Part shown: positions 35,202-43,606 of the stretch, piece by piece
Layout: each line of letters begins with the position of its first letter
Position numbering within the stretch: the first letter of the stretch is position 1
Origin: RHKX01 sp963839535
GTDB lineage: Bacteria > Actinomycetota > Thermoleophilia > Solirubrobacterales > 70-9
Direction of reading: 5' to 3'
DNA: 64,000 bases
Assembly (NCBI GenBank): GCA_963839535.1
Contig: CAWIVF010000007.1
Span: 1 to 64,000, forward strand
Translations under genes and position numbers: made by a program
Notes under the pieces: generated by a model
The model's input: the letters and a program-made list of their open reading frames with translations, nothing else
Databases searched by the model: none
Told to the model about the DNA's origin: nothing

Positions 35202-35294
35202 ATGCTCCGCTTCGCGTCCGCTCTGGCCGGGAGGGGCCCCGACCGGGACGGGACCCTGGAAGTGCGCTACGCCTTCGACGTGCCCGAGACCTGA
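35202..35294 (+). CDS. Possible 30-residue peptide or gene fragment
   Basis: A short open frame from ATG 35202 to TGA 35294 whose product ('LRFASALAGRGPDRDG', 'EVRYAFDVPET') looks like real coding sequence rather than noise. It has no recognisable domain. It could be a relic of a larger gene or a small peptide. On the opposite strand, 35267-35365 encodes another short candidate beginning 'MKRLAVPAVLGISAARHL'. The rest of 35172-35471 holds nothing I can identify. Confidence 0.25.
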   Translation: MLRFASALAGRGPDRDGTLEVRYAFDVPET

Positions 35295-35471
35295 TAACTC
35301 AGGTACCAAGCCAGATGGCGGGCTGCGCTGATGCCCAGGACGGCGGGTACTGCCAGTCGCTTCATGGGTTGCAGTTTACCCTCCCTTGAGGTCGTGAACC
35401 GCGGCCCGAGCATCGCCAACCGGCAGTTTCCGGCAACCGGATGCGCCCGCCGCGGTCCATAGACTGGACCG

Positions 35472-36718
35472 ATGCGGATCGGCATCGTCGGCCTCGGCTA
35501 CGTCGGCCTTCCCCTCGGCGTCGCCTTCGGCGAGGCGGGGCACGACGTCGTGGGCTACGACGTGGACGAGGGCCGCGTTCAGCGCCTCGGAGCGGGCGAG
35601 AGCGACATCGAGGACGTCTCCTCCGAGCGGCTCGCGGCGCTCTCCGGCCGGCTGACCGCCACCGCCGATCCGGCGGCCCTCGGCGAGTGCGAGGCGATCC
35701 TGATCTGCGTCCCGACCCCGCTCGCCTCCGAGCGCGAGCCCGACCTGACCTACGTGATCTCCTCGGCCGAGACGATCGCCGGGGTGCTCCGCGAGGGCCA
35801 GATCGTCGTGCTCGAGTCGACGACCTACCCGGGCACCACGCGCGAGGAGCTGCTGCCGCTGCTCGAGCGCGGCGGGCTCAAGGTGGGGGAGGGCTTCCAC
35901 CTCGCCTACTCGCCCGAGCGCATCGACCCGGGCCGCAGCGACCACCAGGTCCGGACGACCCCGAAGGTCGTCGGCGGGATCACCCCGGAGTGCACCGAGC
36001 GCGCGGCCGCGGTCTACGGCGAGGTCTGCGACGAGGTGGTGCGCGTCTCCTCGCCCGAGGCGGCGGAGCTCAGCAAGCTGCTCGAGAACATCTTCCGCTC
36101 GGTCAACATCGCCCTGGTCAACGAGCTCGCGCAGCTCACCGACCGGCTCGGGATCGACATCTGGGAGGTCATCGACGCGGCCGCGACCAAGCCCTTCGGC
36201 TTCATGCGCTTCGACCCCGGCCCCGGGATGGGCGGCCACTGCCTGCCGATCGACCCCTTCTACCTCGCCTACAAGGCCCGCCAGCACGACTTCTACACCG
36301 AGTTCGTCGAGCTGGCCGGCAAGCTCAACCAGTCCCATCCCCACTTCTGCGTGGCGAAGGTCCAGGGCGCGCTCAACGACGCCGGCAAGGCCGTCAACGG
36401 GGCCCGGATCCTGGTCCTCGGCGTCTCCTACAAGGCGGGGGTCGCCGACATGCGGGGCGCCCCGGCGCTGAAGATCATCCGCCACCTGCAGGACCTCGGC
36501 GCCGACGTCGCCTACCACGACCCCTGGTCCCGGACGTGGACGAGCTCGGGCTGAGCTCGGTCGAGCTGGAGCCCGAGATCGAGGGCGCCGACGCGATCGC
36601 GATCGTCACCGCCCACGACGGGATCGACTACGCGGACCTGATCGGACGGGCGCAGCTCGTCGTCGACTTCCGCGGGATCAGCCGCGGCATCGACGGCGGC
36701 AACGTCGTCCGGCTCTAG
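35472..36718 (+). CDS. Nucleotide-sugar dehydrogenase (UDP-glucose / UDP-GlcNAc 6-dehydrogenase family), one frameshift
   Basis: About 415 residues. NAD-binding 'GIVGLGYVGLPLGVAF' at the start, 'ICVPTPLASEREPDLTYV', 'VLESTTYPGTTRE', 'AYSPERIDPG', and catalytic Cys in 'GMGGHCLPIDPFYL'. These are the features of the WbpA/UDP-N-acetyl-glucosamine dehydrogenase branch. The enzyme oxidises the C6 hydroxyl of a UDP-sugar to an acid in two NAD-dependent steps, for cell-surface polysaccharide. The frame breaks near 36527 ('YHDPW' then 'VDELGLSSVELEPE'), and the C-terminal domain ends at 36718. No other polysaccharide genes are adjacent. Confidence 0.92.
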
Positions 36719-36731
36719 GCGGGCGTCCGCT

Positions 36732-37577
36732 GTGCCGCGCCTGCCGAGCATCCGGGCCCGCCGCCGTCAGCAGCGGATCGACCGGCTGACGATCGGCCTG
36801 GCGGCAAGCGCGGTGGTCACGAGCGGAGCGGTGATCGCCGGGGAGTTCAGCCGCCGCTACCGCGGCCGCCTCGCCGAGCGCCATCCCTCCAGCGTGCTGC
36901 CCGACTCCCCGGTCGAGGCGCTCGAGCTCGCCGGGCGCGCCACGCAGGACACCATCCTCGTGGCGGTCGAGGGCTACACGGCGGCCTCGCGGCGGGAGAC
37001 GGTCCTGTTCAACCTCTTCTCGGGCTTCGTCGGCGCGTTCGCCTGGGCGCGGATCTCGACCGCCGGCATCAGGGCGGGCTGGTGGCCGCTCGGCAACGTC
37101 AACGTCGGCGGCCGCCACATCCACCACTACGTGCCCGGGATCGGCCTCGCCTTCGCCAGCGGCGCCGCCGCGATTCTCAGTGAGAGCAGCGAGCTCGAGA
37201 CCTTCCTGGCGGTCCCGTTCGGCGTCGGCGCCGGGCTCACCTTCGACGAGGCGGCGCTGCTGCTCGACCTGCGCGACGTCTACTGGCAGCGGGAGGGCCG
37301 GCTCAGCATCCAGGTGAGCGCCGCGACCGCGTCGGTCCTCGCCGCGACGATCCTCGGGATGCGACTGCTGCGCCGCGGCGAGCGCCGCGGTGAGGACGCC
37401 GGGCTGATCCCGCCGGTCCCGCCGGCCTTCGCCGCTAGCCGCCTAGGACGCGGTAGCGCGCGAACAGCTCCGACTCCTCGCGCAGGAGCCACTCCAGCTC
37501 GAGGTTCGTGCCGCGCTCGGGCACGCCCCGCAGCAGACCCGGGCCGGCGCCGCCGGCGATCATCGGGCTGCGGGTGA
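36732..37577 (+). CDS. Integral membrane hypothetical protein
   Basis: From GTG 36732. A basic N-terminus, then several hydrophobic stretches ('LTIGLAASAVVTSGAVIAGEF', 'LFNLFSGFVGAFAWARISTAG', 'YVPGIGLAFASGAAAIL', 'TFLAVPFGVGAGLTFDEAALLL', 'AATASVLAATILGMRLL') and a His-rich loop 'GGRHIHHYVPG' that could bind a metal. The frame stays open to 37577, but the last 140 bases overlap the convergent reductase gene and look like its shadow; the true stop is probably near 37440, hidden by an indel. Not a family I recognise. It follows the nucleotide-sugar dehydrogenase by 13 bases. Confidence 0.65.
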   Translation: MPRLPSIRARRRQQRIDRLTIGLAASAVVTSGAVIAGEFSRRYRGRLAERHPSSVLPDSPVEALELAGRATQDTILVAVEGYTAASRRETVLFNLFSGFVGAFAWARISTAGIRAGWWPLGNVNVGGRHIHHYVPGIGLAFASGAAAILSESSELETFLAVPFGVGAGLTFDEAALLLDLRDVYWQREGRLSIQVSAATASVLAATILGMRLLRRGERRGEDAGLIPPVPPAFAASRLGRGSARTAPTPRAGATPARGSCRARARPAADPGRRRRRSSGCG

Positions 37578-38172
37578 CGAACATCTCGTCGACCAGGCCG
37601 CCGGCGACCAGCTCGCCGTGCAGGTCCGGGCCGCCCTCGCAGAGCAGGGAGCGGATGCCGCGCTCGGTCCGCAGGTGCTGGACGGCGAGCCCCAGGTCCA
37701 CCCGGCCCTCGTGGCGGACCACCCGCACCGGCGTCGCCGTCTCGGGCGGGTCGGCGTCGGAGGAGGTGAAGATCAGCACCCGCCCGGCGCCGCAGGTGAA
37801 CATGCCGGCGTCCCAGGGGAGCTCGAGCGAGCCGCTGATCAACACGGCGAGCGGGTCGTGGGGGAGGCCGCGGCGCTCGCGGATCGCCCGCTTGCTCGGG
37901 TCCGGCAGGAGCCGCCCGTAGCGCTCGACGCGCATCGTCCCGGCGCCGACCATGACCGCGTCGGCGCAGGCGCGCAGGCCCATCAGCATCTCGATGTCGG
38001 TGCGCGAGCCGAGCGTCCCGGCCCGGCCCTCGAGCGTCGCGTGCCCGTCGACGGAGAGGACGAAGTTCGTGAAGGTGAAGGGCCGCTCGCTCCCGGCGAG
38101 CGTCCACGGCTCGTAGCCGTGCAGCTGCTCGTCGACGCTGGTCGGCCCGGGATCGGGCAGCAGGCGCTCCAT
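37435..38172 (-). CDS. RibD C-terminal-type (dihydrofolate-reductase-like) reductase
   Basis: Intact, 245 residues. RibD_C domain: 'FTFTNFVLSVDGHATLEG' at the start of the NADPH-binding fold, 'GLRACADAVMVGAGTMRVERYGRLL', 'LAVLISGSLELPW', 'GIRSLLCEGGPDLHGELVAGGLVDE' and a C-terminal 'FVTRSPMIAGG'. In riboflavin synthesis this domain reduces the ribosyl chain of the pyrimidine intermediate, but stand-alone copies like this one often serve other reductions, and no deaminase domain or rib genes are near. It overlaps the next gene by one base, so the two are co-transcribed. Confidence 0.85.
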   Translation of the reverse strand: MERLLPDPGPTSVDEQLHGYEPWTLAGSERPFTFTNFVLSVDGHATLEGRAGTLGSRTDIEMLMGLRACADAVMVGAGTMRVERYGRLLPDPSKRAIRERRGLPHDPLAVLISGSLELPWDAGMFTCGAGRVLIFTSSDADPPETATPVRVVRHEGRVDLGLAVQHLRTERGIRSLLCEGGPDLHGELVAGGLVDEMFVTRSPMIAGGAGPGLLRGVPERGTNLELEWLLREESELFARYRVLGG

Positions 38173-38621
38173 CAGCCGGCGGCCTGCTCGATCTCGCCGA
38201 GGTGGGCGATGTTGGCGCGGTCGTCCTCCTCGCCCGAGGGCTCGCCGTCGAGCCAGGCGTCGAGGATCTCGGTCAGCTCCGCGGCCGAGGTGGTCCGCAG
38301 GCTGAGGGCGAGCACGTTCGCGTCGTTCCAGCGCCGGGCCCCGCGGGCGGTCTCGGCGTCGAGGCAGAGAGCGGCCCGCACCCCGTCGACCTTGTTGGCG
38401 GCGATCGAGGCCCCGGTTCCGGTCCAGCAGGCGATCACCGCCTGCTCGGCGCGGCCCTCGGCGACGTCGCGGGCCGCGGCCTCCGACGCCCAGGCCCAGT
38501 CCGGCCGCTCGTCCTCGCTGAGCGCGCCGTGGGCGACGACCTCATGCCCGCGCCGCTCGAGCTCCCCGGCGATGTCGCCGGCAACGCCGGTCACCTCGTC
38601 GGCTGAGACGGAGATGCGCAC
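38172..38621 (-). CDS. RpiB/LacAB-family sugar-phosphate isomerase
   Basis: About 149 residues from GTG 38621. Family features: 'SVSADEVTGVAGDIAGELERRGHEV' at the N-terminus, 'AVIACWTGTGASIAANKVDGVRAALCLDAETA' with the conserved Cys and anion-hole Gly residues, and 'WNDANVLALSLRTTS' ending the domain. RpiB interconverts ribose-5-phosphate and ribulose-5-phosphate; relatives isomerise other sugar phosphates. The first catalytic 'GCxDHxG' is degenerate here ('SADEVTG'), so the substrate may differ. Co-transcribed with the reductase by one-base overlap. Confidence 0.8.
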   Translation of the reverse strand: MRISVSADEVTGVAGDIAGELERRGHEVVAHGALSEDERPDWAWASEAAARDVAEGRAEQAVIACWTGTGASIAANKVDGVRAALCLDAETARGARRWNDANVLALSLRTTSAAELTEILDAWLDGEPSGEEDDRANIAHLGEIEQAAG

Positions 38622-38699
38622 GCCGAGATGATCCCATCCCGCTCGCACTGGGCCGAAAAAAGCCAGCATGCTGGCAGAGGTCGCCCCGCTGGCGGCTAA

Positions 38700-39383
38700 C
38701 TAGCAGCCGAGGCGCTTGGCCGCGTCGCGGAGGTTCTTGACCTCCGTCGTCGGCTTCTTCTGGCTGCTGTCGAGCTTCGTGCCGCGGCGGTTGATCCAGA
38801 TCACCGGGACGCGCATCTTGATCAGCGGCTCGACGTCGGTGTAGTGGCCGCTGGTGATGTGGACCCAGCCCTTCTTCTTGCCGATCCGGCGGGCGCACTC
38901 CTTGAAGTGGGCCGGCTCCGGCTTGTAGCTGCGGACCTGCTGGGCGGTGACGACGAGGTCGAGCTCGGTGCGCAGGTGGCGGCGCGAGATCCCGAGCAGC
39001 TTGTCGTCGATGTTGGAGATGATCCCGACGTTGTACTTCTGCTTGAGCCGGTCCATGGCGGCGTTGGCCTCGCGGAAGGGCTGCCAGTCGGCGATCGAGT
39101 CAGGCAGGAACTGCGCCCGGGAGGGCTCGAGGCTCCAGCCGATCTCGCCGGCGGCCTTGACCGCGGCGCGGCGCAGGACCTCGGCGTAGAGCTCGTAGGA
39201 GCCGCCCATGACCTCGTACTGGCACTCGTAGAACCGCATCAGGAGGCTCTTGACGTCGACCGTCAGGCCGTCCTCCTTGGCCTCCCGCTGGAAGGCCTCG
39301 CTGATTCCCTTGTCCCAATCGATCAGCGTGCCGTAGCAATCTACGGTCACCCATTCGATCTCGCTGCGTTTCGGTAGGGGCAT
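38700..39383 (-). CDS. HAD-superfamily hydrolase (haloacid dehalogenase-like)
   Basis: Intact, 227 residues. 'VTVDCYGTLIDWDKG' is HAD motif I (nucleophile Asp), 'GIISNIDDKLLGISR' motif II, 'SYKPEPAHFKEC' motif III with the Lys, and 'VHITSGHYTDVEPLIKM' the final motif (the usual acidic pair is less plain here). The sequence is closest in pattern to L-2-haloacid-dehalogenase-like proteins; the reaction could equally be phosphatase. It is cytoplasmic and stands alone between the isomerase and the winged-helix gene. Confidence 0.85.
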   Translation of the reverse strand: MPLPKRSEIEWVTVDCYGTLIDWDKGISEAFQREAKEDGLTVDVKSLLMRFYECQYEVMGGSYELYAEVLRRAAVKAAGEIGWSLEPSRAQFLPDSIADWQPFREANAAMDRLKQKYNVGIISNIDDKLLGISRRHLRTELDLVVTAQQVRSYKPEPAHFKECARRIGKKKGWVHITSGHYTDVEPLIKMRVPVIWINRRGTKLDSSQKKPTTEVKNLRDAAKRLGC

Positions 39384-39437
39384 GAGGGCGGGGCATTATG
39401 GCAGCCCGGCCCAACATGGCCCTCGCGGCGCTCCGGA

Positions 39438-39737
39438 TCAGTCCGGCGGGTCGGTCGGATCCGTGTTCTTGAGCATCATGTCCAGGAACTCGCCCACCTC
39501 GGTGCCGCGTGCCTGGGGGGCCCGCATCGGCTGCTTCGGATGCACGGTGTAGACGTTGCGCCGGCCCTCGCGCTTGCGGCTCAGGTAGCCCTCCTCGACG
39601 AGCTCGGTGACGATCCGCTGCGCGGCGCGCTCGGTGATGTCGAGGGTCGAGGCGATGTCGCGGAGGCGCACCGTCGGGTCATTCGTGATGACCAGGAGGA
39701 CGCGTGCATGGTTGGTGATGAAGGTCCAGGTTGAGAT
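39438..39737 (-). CDS. Winged-helix transcriptional regulator with apparent ATC start
   Basis: About 99 residues. 'TWTFITNHARVLLVITNDPTVRLRDIASTL' then 'ITERAAQRIVTELVEEGYLSRKREGRRNVY' is a winged helix of a small actinobacterial type usually beginning 'MSTWTF.TNHA'. Reading back from this, the first codon would be ATC at 39737, which stands ten bases after a good AAGGGAG ribosome-binding site; an ATG miscalled as ATC is the likeliest reason, although ATC can start translation weakly. The in-frame GTG/ATG nearer 39671 would delete the first helix. It is divergent from sucC, so it may regulate that promoter region. Confidence 0.75.
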   Translation of the reverse strand: MSTWTFITNHARVLLVITNDPTVRLRDIASTLDITERAAQRIVTELVEEGYLSRKREGRRNVYTVHPKQPMRAPQARGTEVGEFLDMMLKNTDPTDPPD

Positions 39738-39878
39738 GGTTCAGCTCCCTTGTGGATGCGGACAGTGACCTCCGACGTACCCGTATGGGCGTCCGGTAAT
39801 CAAATACTGCCTTTCGGCCCTGACGGCAAGTCGGATAGGCTCCGCGCCGCCGATCACACCTACGTCGGCGCACCCCAG

Positions 39879-41045
39879 ATGGATCTCCTCGAATACCAGG
39901 GAAAGCAGCTGTTCGCCCGCGCCGGCGTCGCCGTGCCCGAGGGCGAGCCCGCCCGCGACGTCGAAACCGCCGTCGCCGCCGCCGAGCGCATCGGCTACCC
40001 CTGCGTCGTCAAGGCCCAGGTCCAGATCGGCGGCCGCGGCAAGGCCGGCGGGATCAAGGTCGCCAAGGACGCCGACGAGGCCCGCACCCACGCCGAGGCG
40101 ATCATCGGCATGGACATCCGCGGCCCCCGCGGCGAGGGCCCCTTCAAGGTCCACGAGGTCTGGATCGAGGAGGCGTCGGAGATCGACGCCGAGTACTACG
40201 CCTCGATCATCCTCGACCGCTCCGAGAAGAAGCCGCTGGTGATCCTCTCCCGGATGGGCGGCATGAACGTCGAGGAGATCGCCGAGAACGATCCCGACGC
40301 GCTCGTCCAGCGCCACGTCGACCCCGACGCCGGCCTCGCGGTCGACGACGCCTCCCAGCTCGCCGTCGACGCCGACATCGACCAGGACGTGGTCGACGGC
40401 GTCGCCGAGATCCTCGTCTCCCTCTACGGCGCCTTCATCGAGTTCGACGCCACCCTGATCGAGGTCAACCCGCTGATCGTCACCGCGAAGCGCGAGGTCG
40501 TCGCCCTCGACGCCAAGGTGACCATCGACAACTCGGCGATGTTCCGCCACGAGGACCTCGCCGACCTCGACGACCCCTCCGACGACGACCCGCAGGAGCG
40601 GATGGCGAAGGAGCGCGGGCTCACCTACGTGAAGCTCGACGGCGACGTCGGCATCCTCGGCAACGGCGCCGGGCTCTGCATGTCGACCCTCGACGTCGTC
40701 GCCAACGCCGGCGGCGACCCCGCCAACTTCCTCGACGCCGGCGGCGGCTCGAAGGCCGACGCGATCGTCGACGCGCTCGAGGTCATCACCTCCGACGAGA
40801 AGGTCAAGGCCGTCCTGTTCAACATCTTCGGCGGGATCACCCGCTGCGACGAGGTCGCGAAGGGGATCATCGAGGCCTACGAGCGGGTGGACATGGACGT
40901 GCCGCTCGTCGTCCGGCTCGACGGGACGAACTCCGAGGAGGGGCTGCGGCTCCTCGACGAGGCGAACCTGAACGGGCTCGAGGTCTCCAAGACGATGCTC
41001 GGCGCGGCCGAGCGCGTCGTCGAGCTGGCGAAGGGATCCGGCTGA
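39879..41045 (+). CDS. sucC: Succinyl-CoA ligase (ADP-forming) beta subunit
   Basis: Intact, 388 residues. ATP-grasp N-terminal domain 'MDLLEYQGKQLFARAGVAVPEG', 'VVKAQVQIGGRGKAGGIKVA', 'LIEVNPLIV' and the CoA-ligase domain with 'NGAGLCMSTLDVVANAGG', 'NIFGGITRCDEVAKGI' and 'VRLDGTNSEEGL'. It binds nucleotide and succinate and, with SucD, makes ATP (or GTP) from succinyl-CoA in the TCA cycle. The stop overlaps sucD by one base. Confidence 0.97.
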   Translation: MDLLEYQGKQLFARAGVAVPEGEPARDVETAVAAAERIGYPCVVKAQVQIGGRGKAGGIKVAKDADEARTHAEAIIGMDIRGPRGEGPFKVHEVWIEEASEIDAEYYASIILDRSEKKPLVILSRMGGMNVEEIAENDPDALVQRHVDPDAGLAVDDASQLAVDADIDQDVVDGVAEILVSLYGAFIEFDATLIEVNPLIVTAKREVVALDAKVTIDNSAMFRHEDLADLDDPSDDDPQERMAKERGLTYVKLDGDVGILGNGAGLCMSTLDVVANAGGDPANFLDAGGGSKADAIVDALEVITSDEKVKAVLFNIFGGITRCDEVAKGIIEAYERVDMDVPLVVRLDGTNSEEGLRLLDEANLNGLEVSKTMLGAAERVVELAKGSG

Positions 41046-41920
41046 TGAGCATCATCGTCGGCAACGACACCAAGCTCGTCGTCAGCGGCCTGACCGGCCG
41101 CGAGGGCAGCTTCCACGGGCTCCGCAACCGCGACTACGGCACCGACCTGGTCGCCGGCGTGAACCCGAAGAAGGGCGGGGAGGACGTCGACGGCGTCCCG
41201 ATCGTCGCCACCGTGAAGGAGGCCGTCACCGAGCACGGCGCCAACACCTCGATGATCTTCGTCCCCGCCCGCTTCGCCGCCGCCTCGATCGACGAGGCCA
41301 TCGACGCCGGGATCGAGACGGTGATCGCGATCACCGAGGGCATCCCGGTCCACGACATGCTCAAGACCTACTGGAAGGCCAAGGAGGCGGGCGTCCGCCT
41401 GATCGGGCCGAACTGCCCCGGCGCGCTCTCGCCCGGCAAGGCCAACGTCGGGATCATCCCGGCCCAGTTCTTCGAGCAGGGATCGATCGGCGTCGTCTCC
41501 AAGTCGGGCACGCTGACCTACCAGATCGGCAACGAGCTCAAGCAGGCCGGCCTCGGCAACTCCTCGATCGTCGGCATCGGCGGCGACCCGATCGTCGGCT
41601 CCGACTTCATCGACATCCTCGAGCTCTACGAGAACGACGACGAGACCGAGCTGATCGTCCTCGTCGGCGAGATCGGCGGCGACGCCGAGGAGCGCGCGGC
41701 CGACTACATCGCCGACAACGTGACCAAGCCGGTCGTCGCCTACATCGCCGGCTTCACCGCCCCGCCCGGCAAGCAGATGGGTCACGCCGGCGCGATCATC
41801 TCCGGCTCCTCCGGCACGGCCGAGGCCAAGAAGGAGGCCTTCGAGGCGAAGGGCGTCCGCGTGGGCACCAGCCCGAGCCAAGCGGCAGAAATCGCCGCCG
41901 AAATCGTCAACGTGACCTGA
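41045..41920 (+). CDS. sucD: Succinyl-CoA ligase alpha subunit
   Basis: Intact, 291 residues. CoA-binding domain 'KLVVSGLTGREGSFHGLRN' and 'GVNPKKGG', 'LIGPNCPGALSPG', and the phosphohistidine loop 'GKQMGHAGAIISG' (His about 249). It binds CoA and carries the phosphate during the reaction catalysed with SucC. Translationally coupled to sucC. Confidence 0.97.
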   Translation: MSIIVGNDTKLVVSGLTGREGSFHGLRNRDYGTDLVAGVNPKKGGEDVDGVPIVATVKEAVTEHGANTSMIFVPARFAAASIDEAIDAGIETVIAITEGIPVHDMLKTYWKAKEAGVRLIGPNCPGALSPGKANVGIIPAQFFEQGSIGVVSKSGTLTYQIGNELKQAGLGNSSIVGIGGDPIVGSDFIDILELYENDDETELIVLVGEIGGDAEERAADYIADNVTKPVVAYIAGFTAPPGKQMGHAGAIISGSSGTAEAKKEAFEAKGVRVGTSPSQAAEIAAEIVNVT

Positions 41921-41963
41921 CGTCTCGTCGGCGAGTTCCGACGCCTCCTATACTCGCCGCTCG

Positions 41964-43059
41964 ATGGCCGACCTCATCTCATTCGCCCGCGGCGCGCCCA
42001 GCGCCGACCTGCTGCCCGTCGACGCCGTGCGTGAGGCCGCCGCCCGCGCGCTGGATTCCGACTCCTCCCGGGCCCTCTCCTACGGCACCGGCATCGGCCA
42101 CCCCGGCCTCGGCGAGTGGATCGCCGAGCATCACGGAGTCGATCCCTCCGGCGTGATGGTCGCCAACGGCTCGCTCGAGGCGGGCTGGATGCTCTTCGAC
42201 CACCTGCTCGAGCCCGGCGACGAGGTCGTCGTCGAGCAGCCCTCCTACGACCGGACGCTGCTGATGCTGGACCGGCTCGGGGTCGACCGGATCGGCGTCC
42301 CCCTCGAGGAGGACGGCCTCGACGTCGACGGCATCGAGCAGGCCCTGGAGGACGGCCACCGCCCGAAGCTGATCCACGTGATCCCGAACTTCCACAACCC
42401 GGCGGGCTGCACGCTCTCGGAGGCGCAAGCGCAAGCGCCTGGTCGAGCTCTCCGCCGAGCACGGCTTCTGGATCTTCGAGGACGACCCCTACCGGCGGAT
42501 CCGCTTCGGCGGCGACGAGCTGCCGACGATGCTGGCGCTGGCCGAGGGCACCGACGCCAAGGTGATCCACGCCTCCTCGTTCTCCAAGACCGTCAGCCCC
42601 GGCATCCGCGTCGGCTACCTCGTCGGCCCCGACGACGAGATCGCGAAGATCGCCAAGCGGGCGAGCGAGACCTACATCTCGCCGAACATGCTGGCCGAGT
42701 CGATCGTCCTCGAGCTCTGCCGCTCGGGCGCGCTCGATCGCAACATCGAGCAGGTCAACGTCGCCCTCGCCGAGCGCCGCGACGCGGTGGTCGAGCAGCT
42801 CGAGCAGCAGATCCCGGAGGCGAAGTTCGTCGTCCCCGGCGGCGGCTACTTCCTCTGGCTCGACCTCGACGAGGGCACCGACACCGCGGCGCTGGTCGCC
42901 CCGGCCAAGGAGGCCGGCGTCGGCTTCGTCGCGGGGCCCGACTTCATGCTCGACGGCGGCGAGCGGAGCCTGCGGCTCTCGTTCGCCAGCGTCCCTCCGG
43001 GGGACGTGCCCGAGGGGATCGGGCGCATCGCCCGCACCCTCGAAGCCTCCCGCTCCTGA
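41964..43059 (+). CDS. PLP-dependent class I/II aminotransferase, one frameshift
   Basis: About 365 residues. The N-terminal half starts 'ADLISFARGAPSADLLP', then 'ALSYGTGIGHPGLGEWIAEHHG', 'MVANGSLEAGWMLFDHLLEPGDEVVVEQPSYDR' and 'IPNFHNPAGCTLS'; the frame breaks near 42427 in repeated GCGCAA units. The second half has 'WIFEDDPYRRIRF' (PLP-binding Asp and Tyr), 'ASSFSKTVSPGIRVGYLVGP' with the PLP Lys, and 'PGGGYFLWLDL'. It resembles the 2-aminoadipate/valine-type and MocR-derived aminotransferases (LysN-like). Stop TGA is inside the first copy of the paired repeat element. Confidence 0.9.
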
Positions 43060-43150
43060 CGGGCCGGGAGCGCCGGCTCTGCGTCATCGCGGCTCACGGC
43101 CTGGCGGTCGCCGGACTCTTCCTTGATCGACGCCCCCGACCTCGTCAGGA
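43054..43150. repeat. Repeat element copy 1 with terminal inverted repeats
   Basis: A 97-bp element starting TCCTGACGGGCCGGGAG and ending CCCGACCTCGTCAGGA; the two ends are inverted repeats of about 16 bp (a few mismatches). Copy 2 lies at 43491-43597 in the same orientation. Shared internal blocks are GCGTCATCGC (about 43081) and GTCGCCGG-CTCTTCCTTGATC (about 43108-43129). The element supplies the TGA stop of the aminotransferase. It may be a palindromic repeat (REP/MITE-like) or a structured terminator element. Confidence 0.6.
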
Positions 43151-43298
43151 CGTGCCGTGGCGCGCATCAGAAAAATTACTTGCGCTTCACGTTGCGTTAG
43201 CAATCCGCAAATACTTTTCGCTATTGTCGAGTATTCCAGTAGACAATGGATCCCGGGCTGGGGCAGCCTGACGGTCCTTTCAAGCGAGGAGACGCCCA

Positions 43299-43571
43299 AT
43301 GCCGATCAGCTTCTTCGAGGGAATCCCCGACGACCAGCGAGCCCAGGTGACACGCCGCAACATGGAGCGCCGGTTCTTCGCTCTCGCCGCCGCCGTCCGC
43401 GACCACGAGGCGACCGCCCGCCGGGCCACGCCCGCGAGCGTCGCCAGGGACGAGCGCCTCTACCGCCGCCTCCGCCAGATCTGCGGCGAGCCTGACGGGC
43501 CGGGAGTTGCCAGCTCGGCGTCATCGCCCGCCTCGCTGCCAGATCGGCAGCGTCGCCGGGCTCTTCCTTGA
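43299..43571 (+). CDS. Small hypothetical protein
   Basis: ATG 43299 follows AAGCGAGGAGACGCC, a good ribosome-binding site, and a less GC-rich leader (43160-43260) that may hold a promoter. The product starts 'PISFFEGIPDDQRAQVTRRNMERRFFALAAAVRDHEATARRATPA' (helical, basic and acidic mix), about 65 residues of confident coding; the last 25 residues fall inside repeat copy 2, so the true end may be near 43495, at the TGA of the element. Function unknown; no domain recognised. Confidence 0.5.
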   Translation: MPISFFEGIPDDQRAQVTRRNMERRFFALAAAVRDHEATARRATPASVARDERLYRRLRQICGEPDGPGVASSASSPASLPDRQRRRALP

Positions 43572-43597
43572 TCTGACAGCTCCCGACCTCGTCAGGA
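43491..43597. repeat. Repeat element copy 2 with terminal inverted repeats
   Basis: A 107-bp element, CCTGACGGGCCGGGAG at the left end and TCCCGACCTCGTCAGGA at the right, matching copy 1 in ends and in the shared blocks CGTCATCGC and GTCGCCGG-CTCTTCCTTGATC. The middle holds a hairpin not conserved in copy 1 (CGCTGCC with GGCAGCG, about 43534-43552). It lies between a plus-strand gene and the convergent dtxR gene. Confidence 0.6.
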
Positions 43598-43606
43598 GGT
43601 CAGTGG

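Noticed and set aside
42421..42450. Short GCGCAA repeats in the aminotransferase gene as a possible programmed frameshift site
   Set aside because: One-base break in a repeated unit is better explained by slippage error, as in many other genes of the window; no stimulatory structure is evident.
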